Shown: positions 29,200 through 40,567 of the stretch, one piece after another
Numbering within the stretch: position 1 is the first letter of the stretch
Layout: every line of letters starts with the position of its first letter
Assembly: GCA_032718475.1 (NCBI GenBank)
Contig: JAUCBJ010001986.1
Coordinates: forward strand, 1 to 43,245
From: Nemertoderma westbladi
Lineage: Eukaryota > Xenacoelomorpha > Nemertodermatida > Nemertodermatidae
DNA: 43,245 nt
Direction: 5' to 3'
The notes under the pieces: generated by a model
What the model saw: the letters and a program-made list of their open reading frames with translations, nothing else
What the model was told of the DNA's origin: nothing
The model's database searches: none
Translations under genes and position numbers: made by a program

Positions 29200-32100
29200 G
29201 CACTGTCACAGTCCCCCCTTCCATCGACAGAGTACTGGTGGATTCGCCGCACAGCCACAGTCCCCCCTTCCATCGACAGAGTACTGGTGGATTCGCCGCA
29301 CTGTCACAGTCCCCCCTTCCATCGACAGAGTACTGGTGGATTCGCCGCACAGCCACAGTCCCCCCTTCCATCGACAGAGTACTGGTGGATTCGCCGCACA
29401 GCCACAGTCCCCCCTTCCATCGACAGAGTACTGGTGGATTCGCCGCACAGCCACAGTCCCCCCTTCCATCGACAGAGTACTGGTGGATTCGCCGCACTGT
29501 CACAGTCCCCCCTTCCATCGACAGAGTACTGGTGGATTCGCCGCACAGCCACAGTCCCCCCTTCCATCGACAGAGTACTGGTGGATTCGCCGCACAGCCA
29601 CAGTCCCCCCTTCCATCGACAGAGTACTGGTGGATTCGCCGCACAGCCACAGTCCCCCCTTCCATCGACAGAGTACTGGTGGATTCGCCGCACAGCCACA
29701 GTCCCCCCTTCCATCGACAGAGTACTGGTGGATTCGCCGCACAGCCACAGTCCCCCCTTCCATCGACAGAGTACTGGTGGATTCGCCGCACAGTCACAGT
29801 CCCCCCTTCCATCGACAGAGTACTGGTGGATTCGCCGCACAGCCACAGTCCCCCCTTCCATCGACAGAGTACTGGTGGATTCGCCGCACAGCCACAGTCC
29901 CCCCTTCCATCGACAGAGTACTGGTGGATTCGCCGCACAGCCACAGTCCCCCCTTCCATCGACAGAGTACTGGTGGATTCGCCGCACAGCCACAGTCCCC
30001 CCTTCCATCGACAGAGTACTGGTGGATTCGCCGCACAGCCACAGTCCCCCCTTCCATCGACAGAGTACTGGTGGATTCGCCGCACTGTCACAGTCCCCCC
30101 TTCCATCGACAGAGTACTGGTGGATTCGCCGCACAGCCACAGTCCCCCCTTCCATCGACAGAGTACTGGTGGATTCGCCGCACAGCCACAGTCCCCCCTT
30201 CCATCGACAGAGTACTGGTGGATTCGCCGCACTGTCACAGTCCCCCCTTCCATCGACAGAGTACTGGTGGATTCGCCGCACAGCCACAGTCCCCCCTTCC
30301 ATCGACAGAGTACTGGTGGATTCGCCGCACAGCCACAGTCCCCCCTTCCATCGACAGAGTACTGGTGGATTCGCCGCACAGCCACAGTCCCCCCTTCCAT
30401 CGACAGAGTACTGGTGGATTCGCCGCACAGCCACAGTCCCCCCTTCCATCGACAGAGTACTGGTGGATTCGCCGCACAGCCACAGTCCCCCCTTCCATCG
30501 ACAGAGTACTGGTGGATTCGCCGCACTGTCACAGTCCCCCCTTCCATCGACAGAGTACTGGTGGATTCGCCGCACAGCCACAGTCCCCCCTTCCATCGAC
30601 AGAGTACTGGTGGATTCGCCGCACAGCCACAGTCCCCCCTTCCATCGACAGAGTACTGGTGGATTCGCCGCACAGCCACAGTCCCCCCTTCCATCGACAG
30701 AGTACTGGTGGATTCGCCGCACAGCCACAGTCCCCCCTTCCATCGACAGAGTACTGGTGGATTCGCCGCACAGCCACAGTCCCCCCTTCCATCGACAGAG
30801 TACTGGTGGATTCGCCGCACTGTCACAGTCCCCCCTTCCATCGACAGAGTACTGGTGGATTCGCCGCACAGCCACAGTCCCCCCTTCCATCGACAGAGTA
30901 CTGGTGGATTCGCCGCACAGTCACAGTCCCCCCTTCCATCGACAGAGTACTGGTGGATTCGCCGCACAGTCACAGTCCCCCCTTCCATCGACAGAGTACT
31001 GGTGGATTCGCCGCACAGCCACAGTCCCCCCTTCCATCGACAGAGTACTGGTGGATTCGCCGCACTGTCACAGTCCCCCCTTCCATCGACAGAGTACTGG
31101 TGGATTCGCCGCACTGTCACAGTCCCCCCTTCCATCGACAGAGTACTGGTGGATTCGCCGCACAGCCACAGTCCCCCCTTCCATCGACAGAGTACTGGTG
31201 GATTCGCCGCACAGCCACAGTCCCCCCTTCCATCGACAGAGTACTGGTGGATTCGCCGCACAGCCACAGTCCCCCCTTCCATCGACAGAGTACTGGTGGA
31301 TTCGCCGCACTGTCACAGTCCCCCCTTCCATCGACAGAGTACTGGTGGATTCGCCGCACAGCCACAGTCCCCCCTTCCATCGACAGAGTACTGGTGGATT
31401 CGCCGCACAGCCACAGTCCCCCCTTCCATCGACAGAGTACTGGTGGATTCGCCGCACTGTCACAGTCCCCCCTTCCATCGACAGAGTACTGGTGGATTCG
31501 CCGCACAGCCACAGTCCCCCCTTCCATCGACAGAGTACTGGTGGATTCGCCGCACAGCCACAGTCCCCCCTTCCATCGACAGAGTACTGGTGGATTCGCC
31601 GCACAGCCACAGTCCCCCCTTCCATCGACAGAGTACTGGTGGATTCGCCGCACAGCCACAGTCCCCCCTTCCATCGACGGAGTACTGGTGGATTCGCCGC
31701 ACTGTCACAGTCCCCCCTTCCATCGACAGAGTACTGGTGGATTCGCCGCACAGCCACAGTCCCCCCTTCCATCGACAGAGTACTGGTGGATTCGCCGCAC
31801 AGCCACAGTCCCCCCTTCCATCGACAGAGTACTGGTGGATTCGCCGCACAGCCACAGTCCCCCCTTCCATCGACAGAGTACTGGTGGATTCGCCGCACAG
31901 CCACAGTCCCCCCTTCCATCGACAGAGTACTGGTGGATTCGCCGCACAGCCACAGTCCCCCCTTCCATCGACAGAGTACTGGTGGATTCGCCGCACAGCC
32001 ACAGTCCCCCCTTCCATCGACAGAGTACTGGTGGATTCGCCGCACTGCCACAGTCCCCCCTTCCATCGACAGAGTACTGGTGGATTCGCCGCACAGCCAC

Positions 32101-35100
32101 AGTCCCCCCTTCCATCGACAGAGTACTGGTGGATTCGCCGCACAGCCACAGTCCCCCCTTCCATCGACAGAGTACTGGTGGATTCGCCGCACTGTCACAG
32201 TCCCCCCTTCCATCGACAGAGTACTGGTGGATTCGCCGCACAGCCACAGTCCCCCCTTCCATCGACAGAGTACTGGTGGATTCGCCGCACAGCCACAGTC
32301 CCCCCTTCCATCGACAGAGTACTGGTGGATTCGCCGCACAGCCACAGTCCCCCCTTCCATCGACAGAGTACTGGTGGATTCGCCGCACAGCCACAGTCCC
32401 CCCTTCCATCGACAGAGTACTGGTGGATTCGCCGCACAGCCACAGTCCCCCCTTCCATCGACAGAGTACTGGTGGATTCGCCGCACAGCCACAGTCCCCC
32501 CTTCCATCGACAGAGTACTGGTGGATTCGCCGCACAGCCACAGTCCCCCCTTCCATCGACAGAGTACTGGTGGATTCGCCGCACAGCCACAGTCCCCCCT
32601 TCCATCGACAGAGTACTGGTGGATTCGCCGCACAGCCACAGTCCCCCCTTCCATCGACAGAGTACTGGTGGATTCGCCGCACAGCCACAGTCCCCCCTTC
32701 CATCGACAGAGTACTGGTGGATTCGCCGCACAGCCACAGTCCCCCCTTCCATCGACAGAGTACTGGTGGATTCGCCGCACAGCCACAGTCCCCCCTTCCA
32801 TCGACAGAGTACTGGTGGATTCGCCGCACAGCCACAGTCCCCCCTTCCATCGACAGAGTACTGGTGGATTCGCCGCACAGCCACAGTCCCCCCTTCCATC
32901 GACAGAGTACTGGTGGATTCGCCGCACAGCCACAGTCCCCCCTTCCATCGACAGAGTACTGGTGGATTCGCCGCACAGCCACAGTCCCCCCTTCCATCGA
33001 CAGAGTACTGGTGGATTCGCCGCACAGCCACAGTCCCCCCTTCCATCGACAGAGTACTGGTGGATTCGCCGCACAGCCACAGTCCCCCCTTCCATCGACA
33101 GAGTACTGGTGGATTCGCCGCACAGCCACAGTCCCCCCTTCCATCGACAGAGTACTGGTGGATTCGCCGCACAGCCACAGTCCCCCCTTCCATCGACAGA
33201 GTACTGGTGGATTCGCCGCACTGTCACAGTCCCCCCTTCCATCGACAGAGTACTGGTGGATTCGCCGCACTGCCACAGTCCCCCCTTCCATCGACAGAGT
33301 ACTGGTGGATTCGCCGCACAGCCACAGTCCCCCCTTCCATCGACAGAGTACTGGTGGATTCGCCGCACAGCCACAGTCCCCCCTTCCATCGACAGAGTAC
33401 TGGTGGATTCGCCGCACAGCCACAGTCCCCCCTTCCATCGACAGAGTACTGGTGGATTCGCCGCACAGCCACAGTCCCCCCTTCCATCGACAGAGTACTG
33501 GTGGATTCGCCGCACAGCCACAGTCCCCCCTTCCATCGACAGAGTACTGGTGGATTCGCCGCACAGCCACAGTCCCCCCTTCCATCGACAGAGTACTGGT
33601 GGATTCGCCGCACAGCCACAGTCCCCCCTTCCATCGACAGAGTACTGGTGGATTCGCCGCACAGCCACAGTCCCCCCTTCCATCGACAGAGTACTGGTGG
33701 ATTCGCCGCACAGCCACAGTCCCCCCTTCCATCGACAGAGTACTGGTGGATTCGCCGCACAGCCACAGTCCCCCCTTCCATCGACAGAGTACTGGTGGAT
33801 TCGCCGCACAGCCACAGTCCCCCCTTCCATCGACAGAGTACTGGTGGATTCGCCGCACAGCCACAGTCCCCCCTTCCATCGACAGAGTACTGGTGGATTC
33901 GCCGCACAGCCACAGTCCCCCCTTCCATCGACAGAGTACTGGTGGATTCGCCGCACAGCCACAGTCCCCCCTTCCATCGACAGAGTACTGGTGGATTCGC
34001 CGCACAGCCACAGTCCCCCCTTCCATCGACAGAGTACTGGTGGATTCGCCGCACAGCCACAGTCCCCCCTTCCATCGACAGAGTACTGGTGGATTCGCCG
34101 CACAGCCACAGTCCCCCCTTCCATCGACAGAGTACTGGTGGATTCGCCGCACAGCCACAGTCCCCCCTTCCATCGACAGAGTACTGGTGGATTCGCCGCA
34201 CTGCCACAGTCCCCCCTTCCATCGACAGAGTACTGGTGGATTCGCCGCACAGCCACAGTCCCCCCTTCCATCGACAGAGTACTGGTGGATTCGCCGCACA
34301 GCCACAGTCCCCCCTTCCATCGACAGAGTACTGGTGGATTCGCCGCACTGTCACAGTCCCCCCTTCCATCGACAGAGTACTGGTGGATTCGCCGCACAGC
34401 CACAGTCCCCCCTTCCATCGACAGAGTACTGGTGGATTCGCCGCACAGCCACAGTCCCCCCTTCCATCGACAGAGTACTGGTGGATTCGCCGCACAGCCA
34501 CAGTCCCCCCTTCCATCGACAGAGTACTGGTGGATTCGCCGCACAGCCACAGTCCCCCCTTCCATCGACAGAGTACTGGTGGATTCGCCGCACAGCCACA
34601 GTCCCCCCTTCCATCGACAGAGTACTGGTGGATTCGCCGCACTGTCACAGTCCCCCCTTCCATCGACAGAGTACTGGTGGATTCGCCGCACAGCCACAGT
34701 CCCCCCTTCCATCGACGGAGTACTGGTGGATTCGCCGCACTGTCACAGTCCCCCCTTCCATCGACAGAGTACTGGTGGATTCGCCGCACAGCCACAGTCC
34801 CCCCTTCCATCGACAGAGTACTGGTGGATTCGCCGCACAGCCACAGTCCCCCCTTCCATCGACAGAGTACTGGTGGATTCGCCGCACAGCCACAGTCCCC
34901 CCTTCCATCGACAGAGTACTGGTGGATTCGCCGCACAGCCACAGTCCCCCCTTCCATCGACAGAGTACTGGTGGATTCGCCGCACAGCCACAGTCCCCCC
35001 TTCCATCGACAGAGTACTGGTGGATTCGCCGCACAGCCACAGTCCCCCCTTCCATCGACAGAGTACTGGTGGATTCGCCGCACTGTCACAGTCCCCCCTT

Positions 35101-35667
35101 CCATCGACAGAGTACTGGTGGATTCGCCGCACAGCCACAGTCCCCCCTTCCATCGACAGAGTACTGGTGGATTCGCCGCACAGCCACAGTCCCCCCTTCC
35201 ATCGACAGAGTACTGGTGGATTCGCCGCACTGTCACAGTCCCCCCTTCCATCGACAGAGTACTGGTGGATTCGCCGCACAGCCACAGTCCCCCCTTCCAT
35301 CGACGGAGTACTGGTGGATTCGCCGCACAGCCACAGTCCCCCCTTCCATCGACAGAGTACTGGTGGATTCGCCGCACAGCCACAGTCCCCCCTTCCATCG
35401 ACGGAGTACTGGTGGATTCGCCGCACAGCCACAGTCCCCCCTTCCATCGACGGAGTACTGGTGGATTCGCCGCACTGTCACAGTCCCCCCTTCCATCGAC
35501 AGAGTACTGGTGGATTCGCCGCACAGCCACAGTCCCCCCTTCCATCGACAGAGTACTGGTGGATTCGCCGCACAGCCACAGTCCCCCCTTCCATCGACAG
35601 AGTACTGGTGGATTCGCCGCACAGCCACAGTCCCCCCTTCCATCGACGGAGTACTGGTGGATTCGCC
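29200..35667 (+). repeat. 49-bp satellite array, exactly 132 units (6468 bp)
   Basis: The consensus unit can be read as CACAGCCACAGTCCCCCCTT followed by CCATCGACAGAGTACTGGTG and GATTCGCCG. 6468 is exactly 132 x 49, so no net indel has accumulated. Variation is confined to a few sites: CAGCC versus CTGTC (with rarer CAGTC and CTGCC), and GACAGAG versus GACGGAG. The consensus has no stop codon on either strand, and because 49 = 1 mod 3 every frame cycles through the same 49 codons. The three forward frames are each open for more than 2,100 codons. Minus frames are broken only where the GTCAC variant creates TGA. The middle (about 32240-33200) is nearly invariant, and variants concentrate toward the ends. 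The right end abuts the BEL LTR. Confidence 0.97.
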
Positions 35668-35807
35668 TCTGACATTTATGTATGTACGTTATCCTATTAT
35701 ATACTGATATATACACGAACTGAGTAATATACTAGCAAGCAAGAAATACATGTTTTCTTTCGGTCCTTGATATTTTCGATGTCCGGGATTCCGAAATATT
35801 CCAGACA
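35668..35807 (+). mobile_element. BEL 5' LTR, truncated on its left by the satellite
   Basis: Identity with the 3' LTR begins at TCTGACATTTATG (35668, equivalent to 40428) and ends at ...CCAGACA (35807). Bases before 35668 belong to the satellite unit (GGATTCGCC). The U3-side promoter region present in the 3' LTR is therefore absent here. Confidence 0.9.
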
Positions 35808-35809
35808 TT

Positions 35810-35827
35810 TGGTGCGGTGACCCGGGA
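35810..35827 (+). other. BEL primer-binding site
   Basis: TGGTGCGGTGACCCGGGA starts two bases after the LTR end. A TGG start this close to the LTR is the expected position for tRNA priming. The matching tRNA is not identified. Confidence 0.6.
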
Positions 35828-36005
35828 GACTCGCCCGGAAATTGTCGTCCTGACAATTTAATAACTCTTACCGGTAATACCGGTAGAGCCTAATCGTTTT
35901 ACCGCAGCACTAGCAGTAGCAGGCTTGTCTGCTAGTCCAGTAGTCAGCAATCAGGCTTGCCTATTGGGTCAATGGATCCCGATTTAACGGCAACGTAATA
36001 GCGTG

Positions 36006-37559
36006 ATGGACATGGATGCTGACACCTTACGACACCTGAAAAATAAGCGACGAGGTCACAAGTCGGTAGCGTCTCGACTAATGACTCAACTCGATGGTTT
36101 AATCTATGTTGACGCAGCCACTAGGGAGTTTGTAACCGATCCGGATGTCGACACGATCCGGGATGTTATCGAGGCTCTTCGAGTTCAACAATCGAAGTTG
36201 AACGATGTCAACGAGGAAATATATTCTCATATTGTCGAGGCTGACGTCATTGCTGCGGATATAGAAACGAATTCCAAGGACGATATGCGAATTTCTTCCA
36301 CAATACGACGTTGTGAGAAGTTCATACGAGTTAGAGAGGACAACAATCGTTTCAATTCTGGTGATTATCATGGTCAATTCGATGATATGGGCCAACCACA
36401 ACATCCTCACAATCATAATACATCAGGTGCGTCCTCTACAAACCCTCATAAAACTCAGAAGCTTCCGGTATTAAAGCTTCCGGTTTTCAGTGGCAATCCA
36501 GTCGACTGGACTAACTTTTGGGATAGATTTAACGACGCCGTTCATAGCCGTTCTGATTTAGATGGGGCGACGAAGTTTTCCTACCTAGAAGGGCAGCTCA
36601 GCGGAGATGCTGCCAGACTAGTCGACAACTTCCAAAGATCGAACGAAGATTACGAGGAAGCTGTCCAGTTACTACGCGAATCGTTCGGTAAACCGCAATT
36701 AATTATGCGGTCGCGTTTACATCTACTTCTAGATTTGGAGTCCCCGGGTGCGTCATCTCGGGAACTTGCTGCGTTCCGAGCTATGTACGAGGCTCAGATA
36801 CATGGCATTAGGAATCTCGGTGGTAATGTGGAAGAGGCGGGATATGTCTATTCTGAAATTTTGTTGAGGAAACTTCCCGCCAAAATCCGAGATAACATTA
36901 ATCGTGCGGCTCGAACTTCATATTGGACCCTTGACGAACTACGTAGAGCTCTTCAAGAGGAGATCGAGCAGTTAACTTCGCTAGAATCCCAGCCAACAAT
37001 TTCTTCGAAGGGAAAGGGAGGTTGGGTCGACAAGAAGAGGTTTTCTCCGGAAGACGTCAGAGGCGGAACCGCCGGTTCGTTCTCCGTCTCATCTCCATCA
37101 TCGAAGACGTTCACTAATAGACCTATAAGGCCGATAAAATGCTTCCTGTGTAAGGGTGAGCATAGCGTTCGTTTCTGCGATATATATAAAACGCCTGATA
37201 AGAAAGCACAGCGCGTCAATGAATTAAAGCTATGTACCAACTGTTTAAAACCGGAACATTCGAACTTATCGAAGTGTTCGACTCAAAATTGTTTCGTTTG
37301 TAACAGTCGCCATCATACAGTGCTTCACGGTTCCACGTTATTACAATCCCAAGCATCTAGCTCTAGAGACACAAACCGACAACCGACTGCATCTAGTGGT
37401 TCAAAGGGAAGTGTTGCCTCCGTCTCCTTTTCTACTCTGGTTACCGATAACCATTCAACGCTACTACCGACTGCCTTAGTTCCGGTTATTAGCGATAATA
37501 ATCGTCGTACCTATAAGTTGCGGGCGCTTTTCGATCAAGGCTCGCAACGTAATTATTAG
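36006..37559 (+). CDS. BEL/Pao Gag with the first residues of the protease
   Basis: About 517 residues from the ATG at 36006 (the preceding GTG at 36003 is not needed). An N-terminal helical, charged region is followed by the Pao-type Gag core (LPVLKLPVFSGNPVDWTNFW, FSYLEGQLSGDAARLV, LRESFGKPQLIM, LLRKLPAKIRDNI), then cysteine motifs: CFLCKGEHSVRFC, CTNCLKPEHSNLSKC and CFVCNSRHHTVLH. The frame ends LRALFDQGSQRNY then TAG. FDQGSQ is the start of the aspartic protease active site (the catalytic D is present), but the protein stops five residues on, where the family continues for over 100 more. Gag assembles particles; this one is intact up to the protease. Confidence 0.88.
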   Translation: MDMDADTLRHLKNKRRGHKSVASRLMTQLDGLIYVDAATREFVTDPDVDTIRDVIEALRVQQSKLNDVNEEIYSHIVEADVIAADIETNSKDDMRISSTIRRCEKFIRVREDNNRFNSGDYHGQFDDMGQPQHPHNHNTSGASSTNPHKTQKLPVLKLPVFSGNPVDWTNFWDRFNDAVHSRSDLDGATKFSYLEGQLSGDAARLVDNFQRSNEDYEEAVQLLRESFGKPQLIMRSRLHLLLDLESPGASSRELAAFRAMYEAQIHGIRNLGGNVEEAGYVYSEILLRKLPAKIRDNINRAARTSYWTLDELRRALQEEIEQLTSLESQPTISSKGKGGWVDKKRFSPEDVRGGTAGSFSVSSPSSKTFTNRPIRPIKCFLCKGEHSVRFCDIYKTPDKKAQRVNELKLCTNCLKPEHSNLSKCSTQNCFVCNSRHHTVLHGSTLLQSQASSSRDTNRQPTASSGSKGSVASVSFSTLVTDNHSTLLPTALVPVISDNNRRTYKLRALFDQGSQRNY

Positions 37560-40183
37560 TCATTATTAGACTGAATGGTGACGGTCCTACAACTGACAAA
37601 CCTGACACCTTGATTTTTGGTATTAATTGGAATATTAATGCAGACACCTTAGGTTTTCCAACCCGCAAAATTGACGTTCCTGACATTGACAAACTGACAA
37701 AACGCCATGTTGTTAGTTCTGCTCCAAAGATATATGATCCCTATGGGTGGTTAGTTCCGGTTACTATTCGTTCTAAAATGCTAATTCAAGAACTCTGGAA
37801 ATTAAATTTGAAATGGGATGACGTCATTCCTAGTAATCTGGCTCGTGATTGGTCAAAATTAGTTTGTGATTTGAATCTATTATCCGCCTTCTCCATGCCT
37901 AGAATGTTGCCACTATCAGACCAAACTGATTTTCATTGCTTTTGTGATGCATCAACTAAGGCTTATGGTGCCGTTGTTTACATGGTTAACAGCAATGGTT
38001 CTGCTTTAGTAACAGCCAAGGCACGTGTTACTCCGGTTAAGAGTGTTGAACGTTTAGCCAGTGGCAGCCTCACTTTGCCGCAGTTGGAATTGACTGCCAT
38101 TTTAGTTGGAGCTAGACTATTAACTTACGTTTCTAATATTTATTACAAGGAATTTTTATGCGGTTGTCTTTTCCTATGGTCTGACAGCACTATTGCTCTA
38201 TGTTGGTTACAGTCAATCAAACTGGATAAACCGTATGTACGTAATCGAGTTTTAGAAATTAGAGAATTACTACCTACTACTACATTCAAACATGTGGGTA
38301 CGAATGACAATCCAAGTGATCTTTTAACAAGGGGTATCAATTATTCCAAGTTTATTATTTCTGATTTGTGGAAATATGGCCCAGATTGGTTACCAGATTG
38401 TACCCGTTGGCCAAATTCCGTGGTAATAGCTTCTGTTGCTAGTAACCTTATTGATGCTGAGAAGAACGACAACGATAAGATTACCAGCATTCTTGGAGAT
38501 GGAGAAAGGGATGTTATTACCGATATCTTAAACCCAGCCGATTATAGCGACTACAGTCGTCTATTACGAGTATCTGCCTGGATTCTGAGATTCGTCCGTA
38601 ATCTCAAATGTCACAGTAGCTCTTATTGTAATATTGCTCCTGTTCTCGGTGTTAATGACATTAAGGCAGCCGAAACTTATTGGGTACATAGAATCCAACG
38701 TGAGACTTTCACTGAAGTCTTGGATTTCCTTACGACAAAGGGAAATAAGCCCATGGGTTGTAGACGAACACCAGTGCTTGTAAAACAACTACAACTTTTC
38801 TTAGATGACACTAATATAATTCGTAGTAAGGGTCGCATTGATTACGCTGATTTAAATTGGAACACGAAATTTCCAATTTTGTTGCCTTCTAAACATAGGA
38901 TTACCGACTTAATCATCTTGGATTTCCATTATCGTCACATGCATGTGGGAGCTTCTCAGACTATTATGCATATTAGACAAAACTGGTGGATTCCTCGTAT
39001 CAGACAGAGAGTAAACTCCTTAGTCCGTAGTTGTAAAAATTGCATTCGTGTTCAAGGACCGTCTTATTCATCAGTTCCCATTCCTCCCTTACCTGCCTAT
39101 CGTGTCCAGGTGTCTCGGCCCTTCAACACAACTGGTGTTGATTATACAGGCGCTTTACAAGTGGAAGAATGCAACGAAATTGTTAAGGCATACCTTGTTC
39201 TTTTTACGTGCGCTTCATCTAGGGCTGTCCATTGGGAAGTCGTACGGGACAATTCAGTCAAAACTTTCTTATGTGCGCTACGTAGATTTATAGCGCGTAG
39301 AGGATGTCCGTCGCGTTTTATAAGTGACAATTCAACCACATTCATTGGTGCTGACCTAGATTTACGAGACTTACAAGGTGACTCATCAGTTCAGAGTTAC
39401 CTCTTATCACAACGTTGTTCTTGGGAATTCATCCCTCCGTATTCCCCTTGGTTTGGAGGGCTCTACGAGCGATTGATCGGAATAGGGAAAAGTATTTTGA
39501 AGAGGGCATTAGGACGTCGCATTATCGATTTCGAGGCTCTGCAGACCATTGTAACAGAGGTTGAAGCAATGATGAACGACCAGCCATTAACCTATGTTAG
39601 TTCTAACGTTGGAGAAGTAGAACCCTTAACACCCTCTATGCTACTCATCGGACATCGCATCTCAGGATATCCTGTCGATATTGAAGAGAGTAACAATCTG
39701 AATAATGATCCTCCGTTCGGAATTCGAGAGGGGCTAATCGAACGCCATCAATATCTTGAGAACATTCTTAATCGAGCATGGTGTCTGTGGAATAAGGATT
39801 ATTTGTCAACATTACGCGAGTTTCATCGGGGTACAGCCAAGGAAATTATACGATCTCCAAATATCGGCGATGTTGTATTGATTGGTGACAAGATACCACG
39901 TATGCAGTGGTCATTAGGAAAGGTCATCGAGTTACATAAAGGTATAGATGGTCATGTACGATCAGTGACATTAAGGACTAAGAATGGTAGTTGTGTAAGG
40001 CCAATCAAGCGTCTTTATCCCTTGGAGTGCCCTGATGTTCATGACCCTACACCCACATTGACTTCGACCGAAACTACTGTTGAAACAGCTAATGTAGTTC
40101 GACCGAAACGTAAAGCTGCTATTGACGCAAGACGTAAAATTATGCAAGTCTATGAAAGTGAAAGTGAAGGTGAAAGCGATTGA
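37560..40183 (+). pseudogene. BEL/Pao Pol remnant: RT C-terminus, RNase H, integrase
   Basis: Frame of about 857 codons from 37610. It opens with the RT-RNase H connector (IFGINWNINADTLGF, IYDPYGWLVPVTI, LIQELWKLNLKWDD). RNase H: FHCFCDAS (D113), LPQLELTA, LWSDSTIAL and HVGTNDNPSDLLTRG, so its acidic set is present. Integrase: H2C2 finger (HYRHMHVGAS...CKNC), then D511 (VDYTG), D573 (SDNSTT) and E620 (GLYERL), the D-D-E triad. A basic tail ends at 40183. The rest of the protease and all RT catalytic palm motifs are absent: the junction with Gag lies near 37550-37600, so about 1.3-1.5 kb has been lost (estimate from family length). RNase H and integrase look undamaged, but without RT the element is defective. 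Confidence 0.88.
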
Positions 40184-40308
40184 ATTTATATTTGAAAGAT
40201 ATTTTTAATCAAATTTCTATGTAAACATATTTGTGTCTTACTAGTTTTGTCTTATCCATGAAGCTAAGTATCTGTTGTGCAAATATGTATTTTCTCTGGG
40301 GCCCAGTG

Positions 40309-40567
40309 TGTCCCAAATATACTGTATTTAGGATGATCAGCTGGGTGCTTTTAGTTGGTAGTTCAGTCAGGCAGTACGGCAGTAGAGTACACTGTGCTTT
40401 TAGTTTTACTGTTTTAGTTTTGTGTTATCTGACATTTATGTATGTACGTTATCCTATTATATACTGATATATACACGAACTGAGTAATATACTAGCAAGC
40501 AAGAAATACATGTTTTTTTTCGGTCCTTGATATTTTCGATGTCCGGGATTCCGAAATATTCCGGACA
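40309..40567 (+). mobile_element. BEL 3' LTR, complete (259 bp)
   Basis: Starts TGTCCCAAATA and ends ATTCCGGACA, so the ends form the inverted pair TGTCC...GGACA. The last 140 bp match the 5' LTR with 2 differences. The sequence before it (CTCTGGGGCCCAG) is only weakly purine-rich. The right flank begins AATAC; the left target-site copy is lost in the satellite. Confidence 0.85.

Larger units (their letters stand above)
35668..40567 (+). mobile_element. BEL/Pao LTR retrotransposon, internally deleted
   Basis: Partial 5' LTR (35668-35807), PBS, Gag, the start of the protease, a deletion, then the end of RT, RNase H, integrase and a full 3' LTR (40309-40567). The two LTRs share 140 bp, with two differences (one in a T/C run, one A/G near the end), so the insertion is recent. 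The left 119 bp of the 5' LTR and the left target site are missing and replaced by the 49-bp satellite. No env-like gene is present. The element cannot move on its own. Confidence 0.9.

Noticed and set aside
29200-35667. CRISPR array
   Set aside because: The units are contiguous with no unique spacers, and the context is a eukaryotic genome.
29134-35727. Very long reading frames (over 2,100 codons on +, up to 1,214 on -) as real genes
   Set aside because: They follow automatically from a stop-free 49-bp unit. There is no signal peptide, promoter or conserved domain, and all frames give the same repeat. Kept only as a finding, not as a CDS.
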